Positions 52,655 through 62,855 of a stretch of DNA of 64,000 nt are shown here, one piece after another. The notes below the pieces were generated by a model. The model saw nothing but the letters and a program-made list of their open reading frames with translations, was not told the origin of the DNA and searched no databases. Source of the DNA: Ipomoea triloba. Lineage: Eukaryota > Streptophyta > Magnoliopsida > Solanales > Convolvulaceae. The stretch is from assembly GCF_003576645.1 (NCBI RefSeq), contig NC_044925.1:16204847-16268846 (forward strand), in the 5' to 3' direction. The translations under genes were made by a program, and so were the position numbers. Numbering within the stretch: position 1 is the first letter of the stretch; every line of letters begins with the position of its first letter.

Positions 52655-53749
52655 CTAAATGTTTTTGAAGAAATCTAGAGCGTCCCCTTCAATTGCTTCT
52701 TTGGCTTTTGTAATTGCCCTATATGCTTGCTTTGTGCTTACCTCAAACCCTTCATTAGCCTTAACCTTGTCTCTAAACTCATTTGATGTCCAACTCATAT
52801 GGTGCATTACTTCTTTCTTCCATCTATTTGCAACTCTAGTAGACTTTATTTTTGTAAACCCAGCCACACACCTCATGCTCTTCATGAAAAGTAGTAATTC
52901 TCCAAGACATAACAGTTTTTACTTTCCACATATTGATTTTGAAAGGGCAGCCAACTTATCTACATCTAACATACATTTTTTCTTTGTCATTCTTAGTGAA
53001 GTGTGTAATTCCTTGCCATTACTGTACACGTAGTTGTGGACTGCATTCTTAAATTCTTTTTTAGAAGCAAATGTTAATCCACATTCAAATTTAACAGACT
53101 TCATCTCAGTATTAGACTTAAACACTAGCCATTTAGTTCTCTCTTCATCATTAGTCTCCTTTCCACTCTCTTCATCAGACATATTTAGCCCCACACAATC
53201 TATATTTGCACTAAAATCTTTTGAATCACGTTTATTACTAACTCCAACCCTAGTATACTCTACATTTGGATCAACATTACCTTCACACTCTTTGTCATCT
53301 TCCTCATTTTCATTCAACTCTGCATCACTATAGTCATACAATTCCAACTCTTCATCCTCACCCTTTTCTTCTAATTCTGCAACTTCCCCTTCACCCAGCC
53401 CTGCACCATCACCCTCAGAATTTGCTGGTACAACCCAAACCTCAATTTTCTTAGGAACTACAGAGCCATTACAAATTTTTCAACAATCACTATCAGTAAC
53501 TACTTCAATTAAATGGCCAGTATCTGTCACTATAAAATACTTAAACTTATCTAACATGTTGTACCCCAACTCTTCTACACTCTCCCTTAGGGTTATCATT
53601 CCCCATAAATCATTATCCATATCAAAACTCGTTGTTATCCCTCCAACATATCCTTTATCAGATTTTCTAAGCAAGCCACCATGTTTTATTATCAATTTGA
53701 ATTTATCTGTTAACATATAACAAACAAACAAACAAAAAAAACATAACAA
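52655..53749 (-). pseudogene. Mutator-like (MULE) transposase, N-terminal part, degraded
   Basis: Reading minus from 53749: an N-terminal domain (GGITTSFDMDNDLWGM, LRESVEELGYNM), an acidic linker with an in-frame TGA at about 53480, then the Mutator DNA-binding domain (FASKKEFKNAVHNYVYSNG). A frameshift near 52915 precedes a segment found between that domain and the catalytic core (TKIKSTRVANRWKKE, STKQAYRAITKAKEA). The DDE core, zinc finger and C-terminus are absent; sequence ends near the Ale element. No terminal inverted repeats found for it. Confidence 0.8.
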
Positions 53750-54046
53750 GTTTAATTATCATCAACACAATGGTCCCATAATATATGTAAAATAAATCAT
53801 TCAAAGCATGCATTCTACCAAAGTATTCAAACTAGAGGTTCATCAAAAGAGTGAGTTAACTATTCAAACTAGATGTTCACTTTTCACATTCTGCAATAAA
53901 GATTATTTATATTAAATTTTATTTCTAATCATCCAAATCAATTTTATTTAAAATAGTGAGTAAATCAAAATTTCACTAGTATGCTTTATTTATCAATGAC
54001 CAGACAATTCAACCAACATTCAAAAAACAAAAAACAAAAAAAAAAA
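53750..54046. other. AT-rich intergenic DNA
   Basis: Nothing recognised. Confidence 0.5.
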
Positions 54047-54992
54047 GAGATAAAGGTAAAATAAGCCATTGAACTTTTACCAAAACATCAATTAAGTCAT
54101 TGAACTCAAAAAAGCTCCAAATTAATACATAAACTTAGAAAAAAATGCAATTAAGCCACTTTTACTTGCTATAGCAGGTTAACATCCGGTAAGAACTTAT
54201 TAGGATGCCATGTAAGATTTTTTTTTTACAAATAATTTGTATAGCATCATTTTTGAATCCCATCTCTTCTCCTTAAATCTGCAAAATTGAACAGAACATA
54301 TTCAAAGATCATGCAAAAAGTAAAACAAAAGCACGGATTTTCGAGCTCAAGCATTCCAATTTCAGCAACAATTTTTATTAGCACCATTAAGCAAGTTCCC
54401 TCTTTAACGATCAGACATAGCTTATTTGCAATTAAGCAGTAATTAACAATGCGAGATATAATACACAGTAACTCACAGTAGAACACTCAGAATTGAATCA
54501 ATTATTAACAAAAAAACATAACCCAAGAACACATAGACAAATCCCAGTGATGAAAATTTGAACGCAACAAAGCAAACAACAAAATTTTCCGAAGTACAAA
54601 AAAAGGTTCAAGAGTTTACCAAGTGGTGAAAAGCATGAGAAATTGAACGATAGTGCAAGCAAGGAAAGCAGTGAGAAGAGGGTTGGAAGGCATGACAGAT
54701 GGCTTCAAGGAGTAGGATGGAGCGCCGGCCGATGTATCCCCCCGTCATCACCTTGTCCAAACTTTGCGAGGATTTCTTTAGTAATAATAATAATAATAAT
54801 AATAAAATTATTTTAAAAAATCTGACATGGCATCTTAATAAGTTTTTAACCGGATGTTAACCTGCTATAGCAAGTAAAAGTGGCTTAATTGCATCTTTTT
54901 TTCAAGTTCATGTATTAATTTGAAGCTTTTTTCAAGTTTAATGGCTTAATTGCTGCTTTGGTAAAAGTTTAATGACTTATTTGACCTTTATC
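54047..54992. mobile_element. Pack-MULE with about 175-bp terminal inverted repeats
   Basis: Left arm 54047-54222 and right arm about 54824-54992 are inverted repeats (GATAAAGGTAAAATAAGCCA; CACTTTTACTTGCTATAGCA; GGTTAACATCCGG). Both arms abut A-rich DNA, so the expected 9-bp duplication is obscured. The interior carries two exons and an intron of a DUF212-type gene on the minus strand. Confidence 0.8.
54243..54693 (-). pseudogene. Captured DUF212 (acid phosphatase/vanadium haloperoxidase-related) gene fragment
   Basis: Exon 1, complement of 54620-54693, encodes MPSNPLLTAFLACTIVQFLM with FTT after it, then a GTAAAC donor. Exon 2, complement of about 54243-54278, follows a GCAG acceptor and gives FKEKRWDSKMML. 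Plant DUF212 proteins begin with NxPLLxAFxAxxxAQxxKxFTTW followed by YKExRWD, so order, spacing and phase fit. At the exon joint the tryptophan codon has become TGA. The roughly 340-bp intron is kept, so the capture was at the DNA level. Confidence 0.65.
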
Positions 54993-55329
54993 CCAAAAAA
55001 AAAAACAAAAAAAGCAAAAACAAAAAAAAAAAATTCAAAAAAGCAAATTCAAAAACTTACCATCATTCTGCCTTTCATCCATAATAGTTGGAGGGTCTGC
55101 TTGTACTGTATGTTTGCGTACGCTATAGGAAGGTGCTGCGGACTGCGGAAGGTGATGCAGAACGCGGAAGCTGCTGCGGTGCGGAACGTGGAAGCTGCTG
55201 CGGAACGCGAGCGTGAGGCAGTGCTGGCTGCTGCGTAAAAGTTAAATATTTTGAATGGGAATTAGGTATTTTGATCACAATACATGTTGCGGAAAAAATT
55301 ATTTAATGAACTAATTAATTAATAAAATA
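54993..55329. other. A-rich DNA and a short GC-rich repeat
   Basis: 55125-55240 contains diverged repeats of GGAAGCTGCTGCGGAACG. The open frame through it is low complexity and not a convincing gene. Confidence 0.45.
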
Positions 55330-55515
55330 TATTTTGTATCAAAAGACAAAAATATCTTTATCATTAACGCCTGTTTAACAGTTTTATTAACGAAGGACCA
55401 AAAATGGTCATGACACAATAAAACTAGGACTAATAATAGAATGTTTCGAAAAAAAAGGACTAAAAGCAGAATGACCCCTATAAATCTAGGACCAAAAAAG
55501 AAATTAACTCTTGAT
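55330..55515. repeat. Dispersed repeat related to 44760-44950, opposite orientation
   Basis: The complement reads AGAGTTAATTTCTTTTTTGG, TCCTAGATTTATAGG, then TGTCATGACCATTTTTGG, as in intron 3 of the transporter. Confidence 0.55.
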
Positions 55516-55573
55516 TAGAAAATTAAATATTTATTTTTATTAAATAATAATAATAATTAGTGTTTATGGTTTA

Positions 55574-55648
55574 TTATTATTATTATTATTATTATTATCC
55601 ACAAAATTTGATATAATTATGATAATTATTAGTATGACATTTATTTAC

Positions 55649-55696
<48 letters not shown>

Positions 55697-55713
55697 TCTA
55701 CTACTACTACGAG

Positions 55714-55751
<38 letters not shown>

Positions 55752-55912
55752 AATTTAGTGATATTACTTTTAGTTGTAATATTATTATTATTGGTATTTA
55801 TTTTGTTAATAATAATTATAACAATAATAATAATAATAATTAGTAGTTGTACCAAATTTGATTGTGGCATTATTATTGTTATTGTTGTCGTCGTCGTCGT
55901 CGTCGTCGTCTT
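55574..55912. repeat. Cluster of (TTA)n and (GTC)n microsatellites
   Basis: TTA runs at 55574-55600, 55655-55695 and 55715-55750, and a GTC/GTT run at 55877-55911. Open frames here are repeat artefacts. Confidence 0.9.
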
Positions 55913-56376
55913 AGACGCATGGACACCGGGCTATTCCGTTAGAGTCGACAACCACTTTAGTTGATTTGACTATTTAAAATTTTAAAATTTTTGTTTATAT
56001 GATTATTTTTTTCGAAAACTTTATGTTATTAATTAATATGTAATAAAGTAAAAATTTTAAAACATAAATTTGAAGTAATAAAAATTTCCTATTAAAAATT
56101 GAGAGTGGTTTTAAAGTAGTGAAAAGAAGGCAATGCAATTACCTTCCTTGTGGGGAATGCCGGGTCAAACAAAAAAAAATAAAAGAAGGTAGTCCAATTA
56201 CCTTCTTTTCAAATAGGGTTTTGAAAAGAAGGTAATGACATTGGTACTTTACATGATTTTGTCTAGGGTTTAATTTTTAAATGACACATTTTCGTACAAA
56301 TGATGTCAAATCTAAACAATAATTGCTATGACTCAATAGGGGTATAGGGAGAGACTTGTCTTGTGTCTTCCTCAAT
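55913..56376. other. AT-rich intergenic DNA
   Basis: GAAAAGAAGGCAATGCAATT and AAAGAAGGTAGTCCAATTAC (56118, 56181) are near-repeats with a third at 56222. No gene. Confidence 0.45.
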
Positions 56377-57025
56377 GGACTTGTTTGTTTATCAGCTGTT
56401 AGTGTTTAGCGGTAGCGGGTTGTGTTAGCGATTATCAAATAGCGGATTGTATTAGCGTATTTGACCAGCGGAATGTATTAGCGGTTTATAAAAATATGTT
56501 TGGTAAAATTAGCTGTTTAGATTAGCGGTTAACATGTAAAATTACCAAAAGCGTATACCTATATTTAATAATTTATTAATAATAAAAATGTTTTAAAAAT
56601 AAAAAATAAAAAAAATAAAAAGAAAAAAGGGGAGCCGCGCGGCTCCCCTAAACCCCCACTTATCCCACATCGGTGGGATAAGTGGGCAATGGAGCCTTGA
56701 GGCTCCTATAAAAGGAGCCTCAAGGCTCCGTAATTTTCTTTAGAGGCAGGCTCCAATTAAATTAAGGAGCCTGCCCATTAGTTTATTATTTTTTATTCTT
56801 TTTTTGTGTTAAGGGTGTTTTGGGGAAAGAAATTTTTTTCCCCAAAATGCCATTGCAACACGTTGCTAATATTAGCGTGTTGCAACTTGGCGATTTGGAG
56901 CAAATCCGTTGCTCCAAACCGCCAATGACAAAACGAAAATTTTAGCGTTTTGATATTTGGTCAAAACGCTGAAAATGGCTGATTTGTCAAAAATTGGCGG
57001 ATCCGCCATTAACGAAACAAGGCCC
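56377..57025. mobile_element. MITE with hairpin cluster
   Basis: Ends GGACTTGTTTGTTTATCAGC and, complemented, GGGCCTTGTTTCGTTAATGG. The right 200 bp (GGCGATTTGGAGCAAATCC, GCGTTTTGATATTTGG, GGCGGATCCGCCATTAACG) match the complement of 57316-57552, a second copy. Four hairpins occupy 56628-56775. No coding, no clear target duplication. Confidence 0.65.
56628..56775. repeat. Four consecutive perfect hairpins sharing GGAGCC
   Basis: 56628-56649: 22-bp palindrome AGGGGAGCCGCGCGGCTCCC plus CT. 56655-56686: 14-bp arms CCCACTTATCCCAC, loop ATCG. 56691-56729: 16-bp arms GGAGCCTTGAGGCTCC, loop TATAAAA. 56745-56775: 10-bp arms GGCAGGCTCC, 11-nt loop. All arms are perfect. Confidence 0.95.
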
Positions 57026-57315
57026 TTGCAAAGTTATTTGAGTTATCTCTCAATTGATAGCAATTAGGAAGGAATGGACGACGCTTAAGTTTTGGGAAAT
57101 GATAAGAATTTGTTTGTTATGGTTCTGAATTCAGTAAATTTTAAATTTCAGATGAATCCGAATATATAATAAAAGGTTCAAACATTTTAAATTGTATAGT
57201 ATATATAAATATGAATTTAATTGTTATGCAAGTAGGAAATAAAGTTTTGCATTCAATATTTAATTAGTTATAACTTTTGGCGTATTGGTAAATAATTTAT
57301 CTCGACATTTTCTTA
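57026..57315. other. Intergenic DNA, nothing recognised
   Basis: AT-rich spacer between the two related MITEs. Confidence 0.5.
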
Positions 57316-57552
57316 GGCCTTGTTTGGTTATTGGTGGATTTGCCAAAATTTAGCGGATCCGCCATTTTTCAACGTTTTGACCGAAGTCAAAACGCTGAAA
57401 AGTTGTTTGGTTAGTGGCGGTTTGGAGCAGCGGATTTGCTCCAAACCGCCAAGTTGCAAAACGCTACAAGGAGCAGCGTTTTGCAACAGCATTTTGGGGA
57501 ACGATTTTCTTTTCCTAAAATGCCCTTACAATAATTAAAACAAAATAACTTT
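57316..57552. mobile_element. Second copy of the hairpin MITE, inverted, cut by Sirevirus copy 3
   Basis: Starts GGCCTTGTTTGGTTATTGG and follows the complement of 57025-56820 through GGCGGTTTGGAGCAGCGG and GCATTTTGGGG, then ends at the Sirevirus LTR. The part with the hairpin cluster is not present before the break. Confidence 0.65.
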
Positions 57553-58889
57553 TGTTAGGAACATATTGTAATAGGTTTTGATGATACCAAATGTAATTCA
57601 CAATCTCCTAAGTCTCGATAGATAGGATATACTTGTAAGTTCGACAAGTAAACTAAGAGTGAAAATACAACCGGGTATTTGAGCTCAACTCGGAAAATAT
57701 TTAAGCTTAAGGTAAACTTGTTTGAATATTTTAGAGGTTTCGTGGTGTAAGCTCATAGATAGATCAGACGAAGGCACGGAACATTACTGGAGGAATAAGG
57801 GTCTGCGAGACATCTGTAACCCCTCACCTATTCGAGTAAAATTAAGGTTCGAAAAATATTTCTCTAGGCTATAACATTCATGAGATGATCTCCCGATGCC
57901 TCAAAAGAATTATTATAAGTAAGGACAGTTAGTAATAAGCTGCGATCGTACGTCCCGGTCACGAACCGTAAAAATTTTAGGAACTAGTGTTCGGACCCGT
58001 TTGTCCTAGGAAATGGATTTTTAGACATCATACTATTATTCTTGAATTTCCTATTTAATTAGATTAGCCCGTAGCAGCTAAAATTTATTTGTGATCGTAC
58101 ATCGCGAGATTTCGCGGTGTACCAAACCTAGCCCAATTTTGAGTTTTAGACTGGAATAAATTTTTGGGTTCGAAAATTATTTGAATTGAATTAGTTTCTA
58201 CCAAGAATTCATCTGATTTAATCCCGATCAGTCTAAGCTAAGATATTTTCAAGATTAAACCACAGAATTGTGACAAGTGTCACACTATTTCACCATGTGA
58301 ATAAAAAGGGATTAATTTAATGGGATGATTTGGATAAGTCTTGTAAGGGATTAAGTTGACTAAGTCTCCATTTTTCCCATTTCCCCTTGCTATTGCCGAA
58401 AAAGAGAGAGAGAGAGAGGGTAGAGGGAATTCTTCATCATCTTCATCAAACTTCAAGACTCCATAGCTAGCAATTCTTCATAGATCTCCAAATATTCGGT
58501 AAAACTTCAATTTTATTCGGTAGATAGCTTTATTTTTCATCCTAGAACATGAATCTAAGTTAAGATTTCTTAAAATCATGTGTTATGTTGTTGTTGGAAT
58601 TCTAGGGTTTTAAGGTGAATTGGGGAAAATCATCTACAAGGATTTTCTACGGAATTAGAAACCCGGTTGAGGTAAGGAATCCCTTTAATTGGTTGAGGTT
58701 GTTTGAAACTAGATAATTGATAGCTTGGTTGAAATATGATGGGTTCTAGGTGGAATTTTTGTGTACATAATGAATGTATATATATGTAATTGTATTTTTT
58801 TTTTTCATAAGGCATATGTACAAAATGTTATGTTGGTATGAGGTGGTTGTTAATGTGCCTAAACCATGAAGTTGAGCATACTATGTATA

Positions 58890-59340
58890 TTAAAATATGT
58901 GTAGTATATATGTACTTGTAGTGTGATATATATATTTATAAATATTATGTACATATATATAGTATGTATGTACGTGTAGTGTAAAGTATATATATATATT
59001 AATATGTATTATGTACATATTATGGGTACGTGTAGAATAGGATATATATATATATATATTTATATAGGTGATATATATATATATATATGTAGTGTAGATA
59101 CGTGTAGTGTAGTATATATATATATATAATTATAAAGTATGGTGTGTATATTGGTGTGTTGTAAGTGAATTATTGTATATATATATATATATATATATTT
59201 ATGTGTATTGTATATATGTATATATATCTATATACGTGGGGTGTGTGGGTATTTAACCTATATATATATATATATATATATGTACATATATGGGTATGTA
59301 TGTATTAATAACATGTTGTATTATGTATATATATATAGGG
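58890..59340. repeat. Diverged (TA)n / TGTAGTGTAGTA repeat tract
   Basis: Alternating TA runs and ACGTGTAGTGTA units over 450 bp (about 58912, 58972, 59028, 59099). Confidence 0.85.
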
Positions 59341-60629
59341 TAAAATGTCACATTTTGTGTATAGTATATGGTATGTATAACCCACAATTATATATGTGGT
59401 TAGTGAGAAGAATAAATATATTTTATGTGTTATGTCTAGGTTGAAGTTGGGAAATGTATATGTTATATGCATTGAGATGTGTGTGCCAAATGTGAGATTT
59501 ATGTGATAATTGTGGAGTTGAAAGTGTAGAGTAGTTACACTTGATTTACATTTGTGAAAGGATGTTAGTGGATCATCCAAGTGTTTGGCAAAAGAAAAGG
59601 AAGATTTTTGAATTGGGTTAAAAAGGAGGATTAATTTCCGAGTATTGGAATTGACCCAAGTATGTTCAAAATATTTTCAATGCAAGAAAAAGAAAGAGTA
59701 GAAAAATGTTTTCAAACCTTAGTTCTAGTAAAGTGGTGAAGGATCTTATTAACCACGGAATAAAGATGAGCTTAAAGTGCCTATTCCGCATGGTAATTAT
59801 GTGTATGATCAATCATACTGTGGGCGAAGTCTATTCGCCGAGTACTATATCACCCAGAAGGAAAAGGTACTCCTACGGGGGTGTGCACACTTAAGTATAG
59901 TCACTCTATGTTCGGGTAGGTGTCGTTCTTATGAACCTAGTGAGGCTAGCTAGGAATCATTCCAACGCTCCTATAAGTCCAGGGGATCAGTATTAGACCG
60001 GGCGATGACCACTGAACCCGAGTTCAACGATCCAAGTGGTCAAAAGTGGAGAAAGAACTCCAAAGGCCTCACACTTTCTATCTAGGACTAAGTGAAATTT
60101 TGAGATGTGAATGTAGTTACGCCGTAGCTACAGGAAAGAGAGATGTAACAAGTTTTAAGTACCCAAAGGTTGTGGGTGATCTCTCTCTTTGAGAAGTGAA
60201 AAGGGATGAGCATCTCATTATGAGGGAAAGGTTTCTACTAAAGTGATCACAAGCAAGATATGTGATTTATGTTTTATACTACTTACTAGTATGCTTAATT
60301 GTTTAGCAATATATTGTTGAGTATGTAAATGAATATCAAATGACCTTGTCAAGAGGGAAAATGTTATGAGACATTATTGAATTGTGCTCATAACGTATGC
60401 AAGTTGCTATTTATAACCGTTGCAGGTAGAATCTTGCAGATGAGTAAGGTATAGGGTTTCTATGTAACAATTTTTACAAAACCTTTATTTAGTTTTGAAT
60501 AACCCATGGATATCCTTACTTAGCCGTTGTGCTAACTACACTTCACTGTGTTCTTATCAGATGCAGTCTAGTGTCAGTTCCTGCAGCCCGGTGAACTCCG
60601 AAAGTTCACCGGAGTATGTTTGTTAGGGC

Positions 60630-60998
60630 ATGGATTATGACGATTACATACAGATGATGGAGGGAGAAGACCCATACGCACCTGGTTATGCTCCCGAGGC
60701 TCCCACGAACCCAGATACTCCTATGGCTCCGTCGGCTCCTTTTGTCTCTTGCCCGGTTATGGACGAGGTCCAGGCTGCTTATGGCTTTTACCCCATAGAG
60801 CCGTTAGATGGTAGCGATCCCCTGGAGTTCATTGTGCACTACCCCTACCCTTGGGACCCTAGCCCTCGGGATGTTTGGGAGGAGTGGTCGATGGTCATAA
60901 CCACTTCTCGGTTTTTGGACCATATTACCTGGTATGAGGGGGAGTGGCACCTGGTCTGGGGAGAGTTCATTGGCCCCGTGTACCGCATGCTTGACTAG
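60630..60998 (+). CDS. Acidic, Pro-rich ORF inside the solo LTR (122 aa), unknown
   Basis: The frame starts ATGGATTATGACG and encodes a Tyr-, Asp-, Pro-rich protein (YDDYIQMMEGEDPYAPGY, PYPWDPSPRDVWEEWSMV). It is not repeat-generated and its composition is protein-like, unlike the surrounding DNA. I know no family. LTRs rarely encode protein; it might be a remnant acquired by the LTR. Its ATG lies 25 bp after another TTCACCGGAGTATG. No promoter recognised. Confidence 0.35.
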   Translation: MDYDDYIQMMEGEDPYAPGYAPEAPTNPDTPMAPSAPFVSCPVMDEVQAAYGFYPIEPLDGSDPLEFIVHYPYPWDPSPRDVWEEWSMVITTSRFLDHITWYEGEWHLVWGEFIGPVYRMLD

Positions 60999-62746
60999 AC
61001 GTCGGATCTTTGGGAGTCTTTGGGAAAATTTTTTGGTGTACATATATTTTTTGTAGCCTTAGTGATGGCTAGGTATGACCAGTTGCGTCTAGGCTGAACC
61101 TTGTTGGTATTTTGGCCCGAGGGGCAATCTTATGTATGTATTTTTTCAAGATTATATACTTTGCTTAATGAAGCTTCATCAGTTGACATGTATGAAAGTG
61201 TTAAGTACCTGTTGAGTGATTATTGTGATGAGAATAGTTCCTTTAGCCTGTGCACTTAGAGTGAGGTTCATCGATAAATGATAAGACTCTCTCTCTATGT
61301 GTGGCGGTAATGCCTCGGATGTACGGGAAGGTAGGTCCGGGGTGTTACAACATCAACTAAGTCTCGAGACACAAGCAGAGTTCGAGAGAAGGAATCTCTC
61401 GAGACATCAATCCAGTTCGAGACATGGGATCGAGACATCAAGTAGTTGAGACATCAACATTGGTCTCGATGAACTGGTACTTCTCCAAAGGACTAAATGA
61501 CAGTTAACACGCATGGATGAAGTAATCTGAGTTTGGAGAAGAAGAATATCATGAAGATAAAATATTAAGGAGGTGCCAAAAAGAATCTTATGGGAACACA
61601 AAACAACCGGTAGTGGATGCCACGTCAGAATTCCACAACAAACGGATAGAAAGTGCACCAATCCAAGGTCGGTCTAATTCCCTAAAACAAGGATCAATGG
61701 GAATATAAAGAGGGTAACCTCTGACCAAAAGAAGTAAGTGGAGCATGTACTCAAGATAGTGGATTATGGGATATTCACTACAAGACAAAAGGCTCAAGTT
61801 ACAAGACCACTACTCCATGAAACATGCTGAAAATATACAAGTCCCATGATTGGCATGGGAGACAGATTTCAAACGGAATAATTTTCCCTCCAACAGAATT
61901 ATTCCTCAACTCTCATATATAAGGACGTGAAGACCCAAGTTCAAAAAGGTTCGAGAATTCTAAGCTATCATAAGAGGTGTCTAATTCAAACGTTCAGAGT
62001 GCAAGAGCTTAATCTGGAATATCATCCTTGATATTCACAAGTGCGAGAAAACACATCTTAGTGTTTGAGAGAGTTACATAGCTTCAACTGCTACACATCT
62101 AGAAGGTGACCAAAGCTGCTCAACAAGGAAGATTATCCAACGAAAGCTTTTGGTCAGATTGGAGATTGTTACACACAACCTGTGACAACCGGAACAACCT
62201 TGCTTTGGAGAAGGCAAGAAGAGGCGGAGTAACCTGGGAGCTGTCTTGTGAAGATCCTGAGGCTTGAGGCGGGCTTGGTGATCAAAGCTCAAGTGCTCGA
62301 GAGGTGGAGTAACAAGAAGCGGGGCGAAAAACCTGAGGCTTGAGGCGCGCTTCGTGATCAAAGCTCAAGCGCTCGATATTGTACTAAAAAGGGAAGTTTT
62401 AGTGCAATCCTTCTAGAGAGTTTCTAGAAGAAGAGTGGACGTAGGCGGGTTGGCCGAACCACTTAAAAATCTCTCTCACATTTACTTTCTGCTTTTATCT
62501 CTCGCTAACCTATCTCTCGAACTGCACTGCATATAATCACACCTCTCGAACTAACTCAAACTCGTGCAAATTAAAAGGGGATAACTTTTCTGCTGCGCAT
62601 AAAACTTTGTCTTCATCTTGTGAGGTGTCGGACCTAAACATCCTAAGTCCAATACACACGAGAGGTCGAAAAGATTTGCAAAATCTTATACAAGTCTATT
62701 CACCCCCCCCTCTAGACTTGTCCCCCATCCCCTTGGGACCAATAAT

Positions 62747-62758
62747 TGGTATCAAAGC
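62747..62758 (+). promoter_or_regulatory. Primer-binding site of Sirevirus copy 3, mutated
   Basis: TGGTATCAAAGC, with A for G at the ninth base relative to copy 2. Confidence 0.88.
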
Positions 62759-62855
62759 AAGTTCTCTGATCGATATAAACCTTTGTTTATATTGCCTAGA
62801 GATCCTTCTTTGAAAATCTTTTAAAACGTTTTAAAAGCACGAGATAATTTTCAAT

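Larger units (their letters stand above)
57815..61349 (+). repeat. Solo LTR (3535 bp), Ty3/gypsy-like, inserted in the Sirevirus LTR
   Basis: TGTAACCCCTCACC...CCGGGGTGTTACA, flanked by perfect ACATC duplications (57810-57814, 61350-61354), which interrupt GCGAGACATCAACTAAG of the Sirevirus LTR. There is no internal region or primer-binding site. Ends resemble those of the solo LTR at 15696-27471, but the bodies do not match by eye. A GA-rich stretch at 58405-58420, TA-rich repeats at 58890-59340 and one ORF are inside. Confidence 0.75.
57553..62744 (+). repeat. 5' LTR of Sirevirus copy 3, split by a solo LTR
   Basis: Starts TGTTAGGAACATATTG and ends GGGACCAATA, with a C-to-T change in the normal CA end. 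The two parts, 57553-57814 and 61355-62744, are colinear with the copy 2 LTR. Two, not three, CCTGAGGCTTGA units occur (about 62257, 62331). Confidence 0.92.

Noticed and set aside
55619..55964. Ile- and Val-rich frames
   Set aside because: Translations of (TTA)n and (GTC)n microsatellites.
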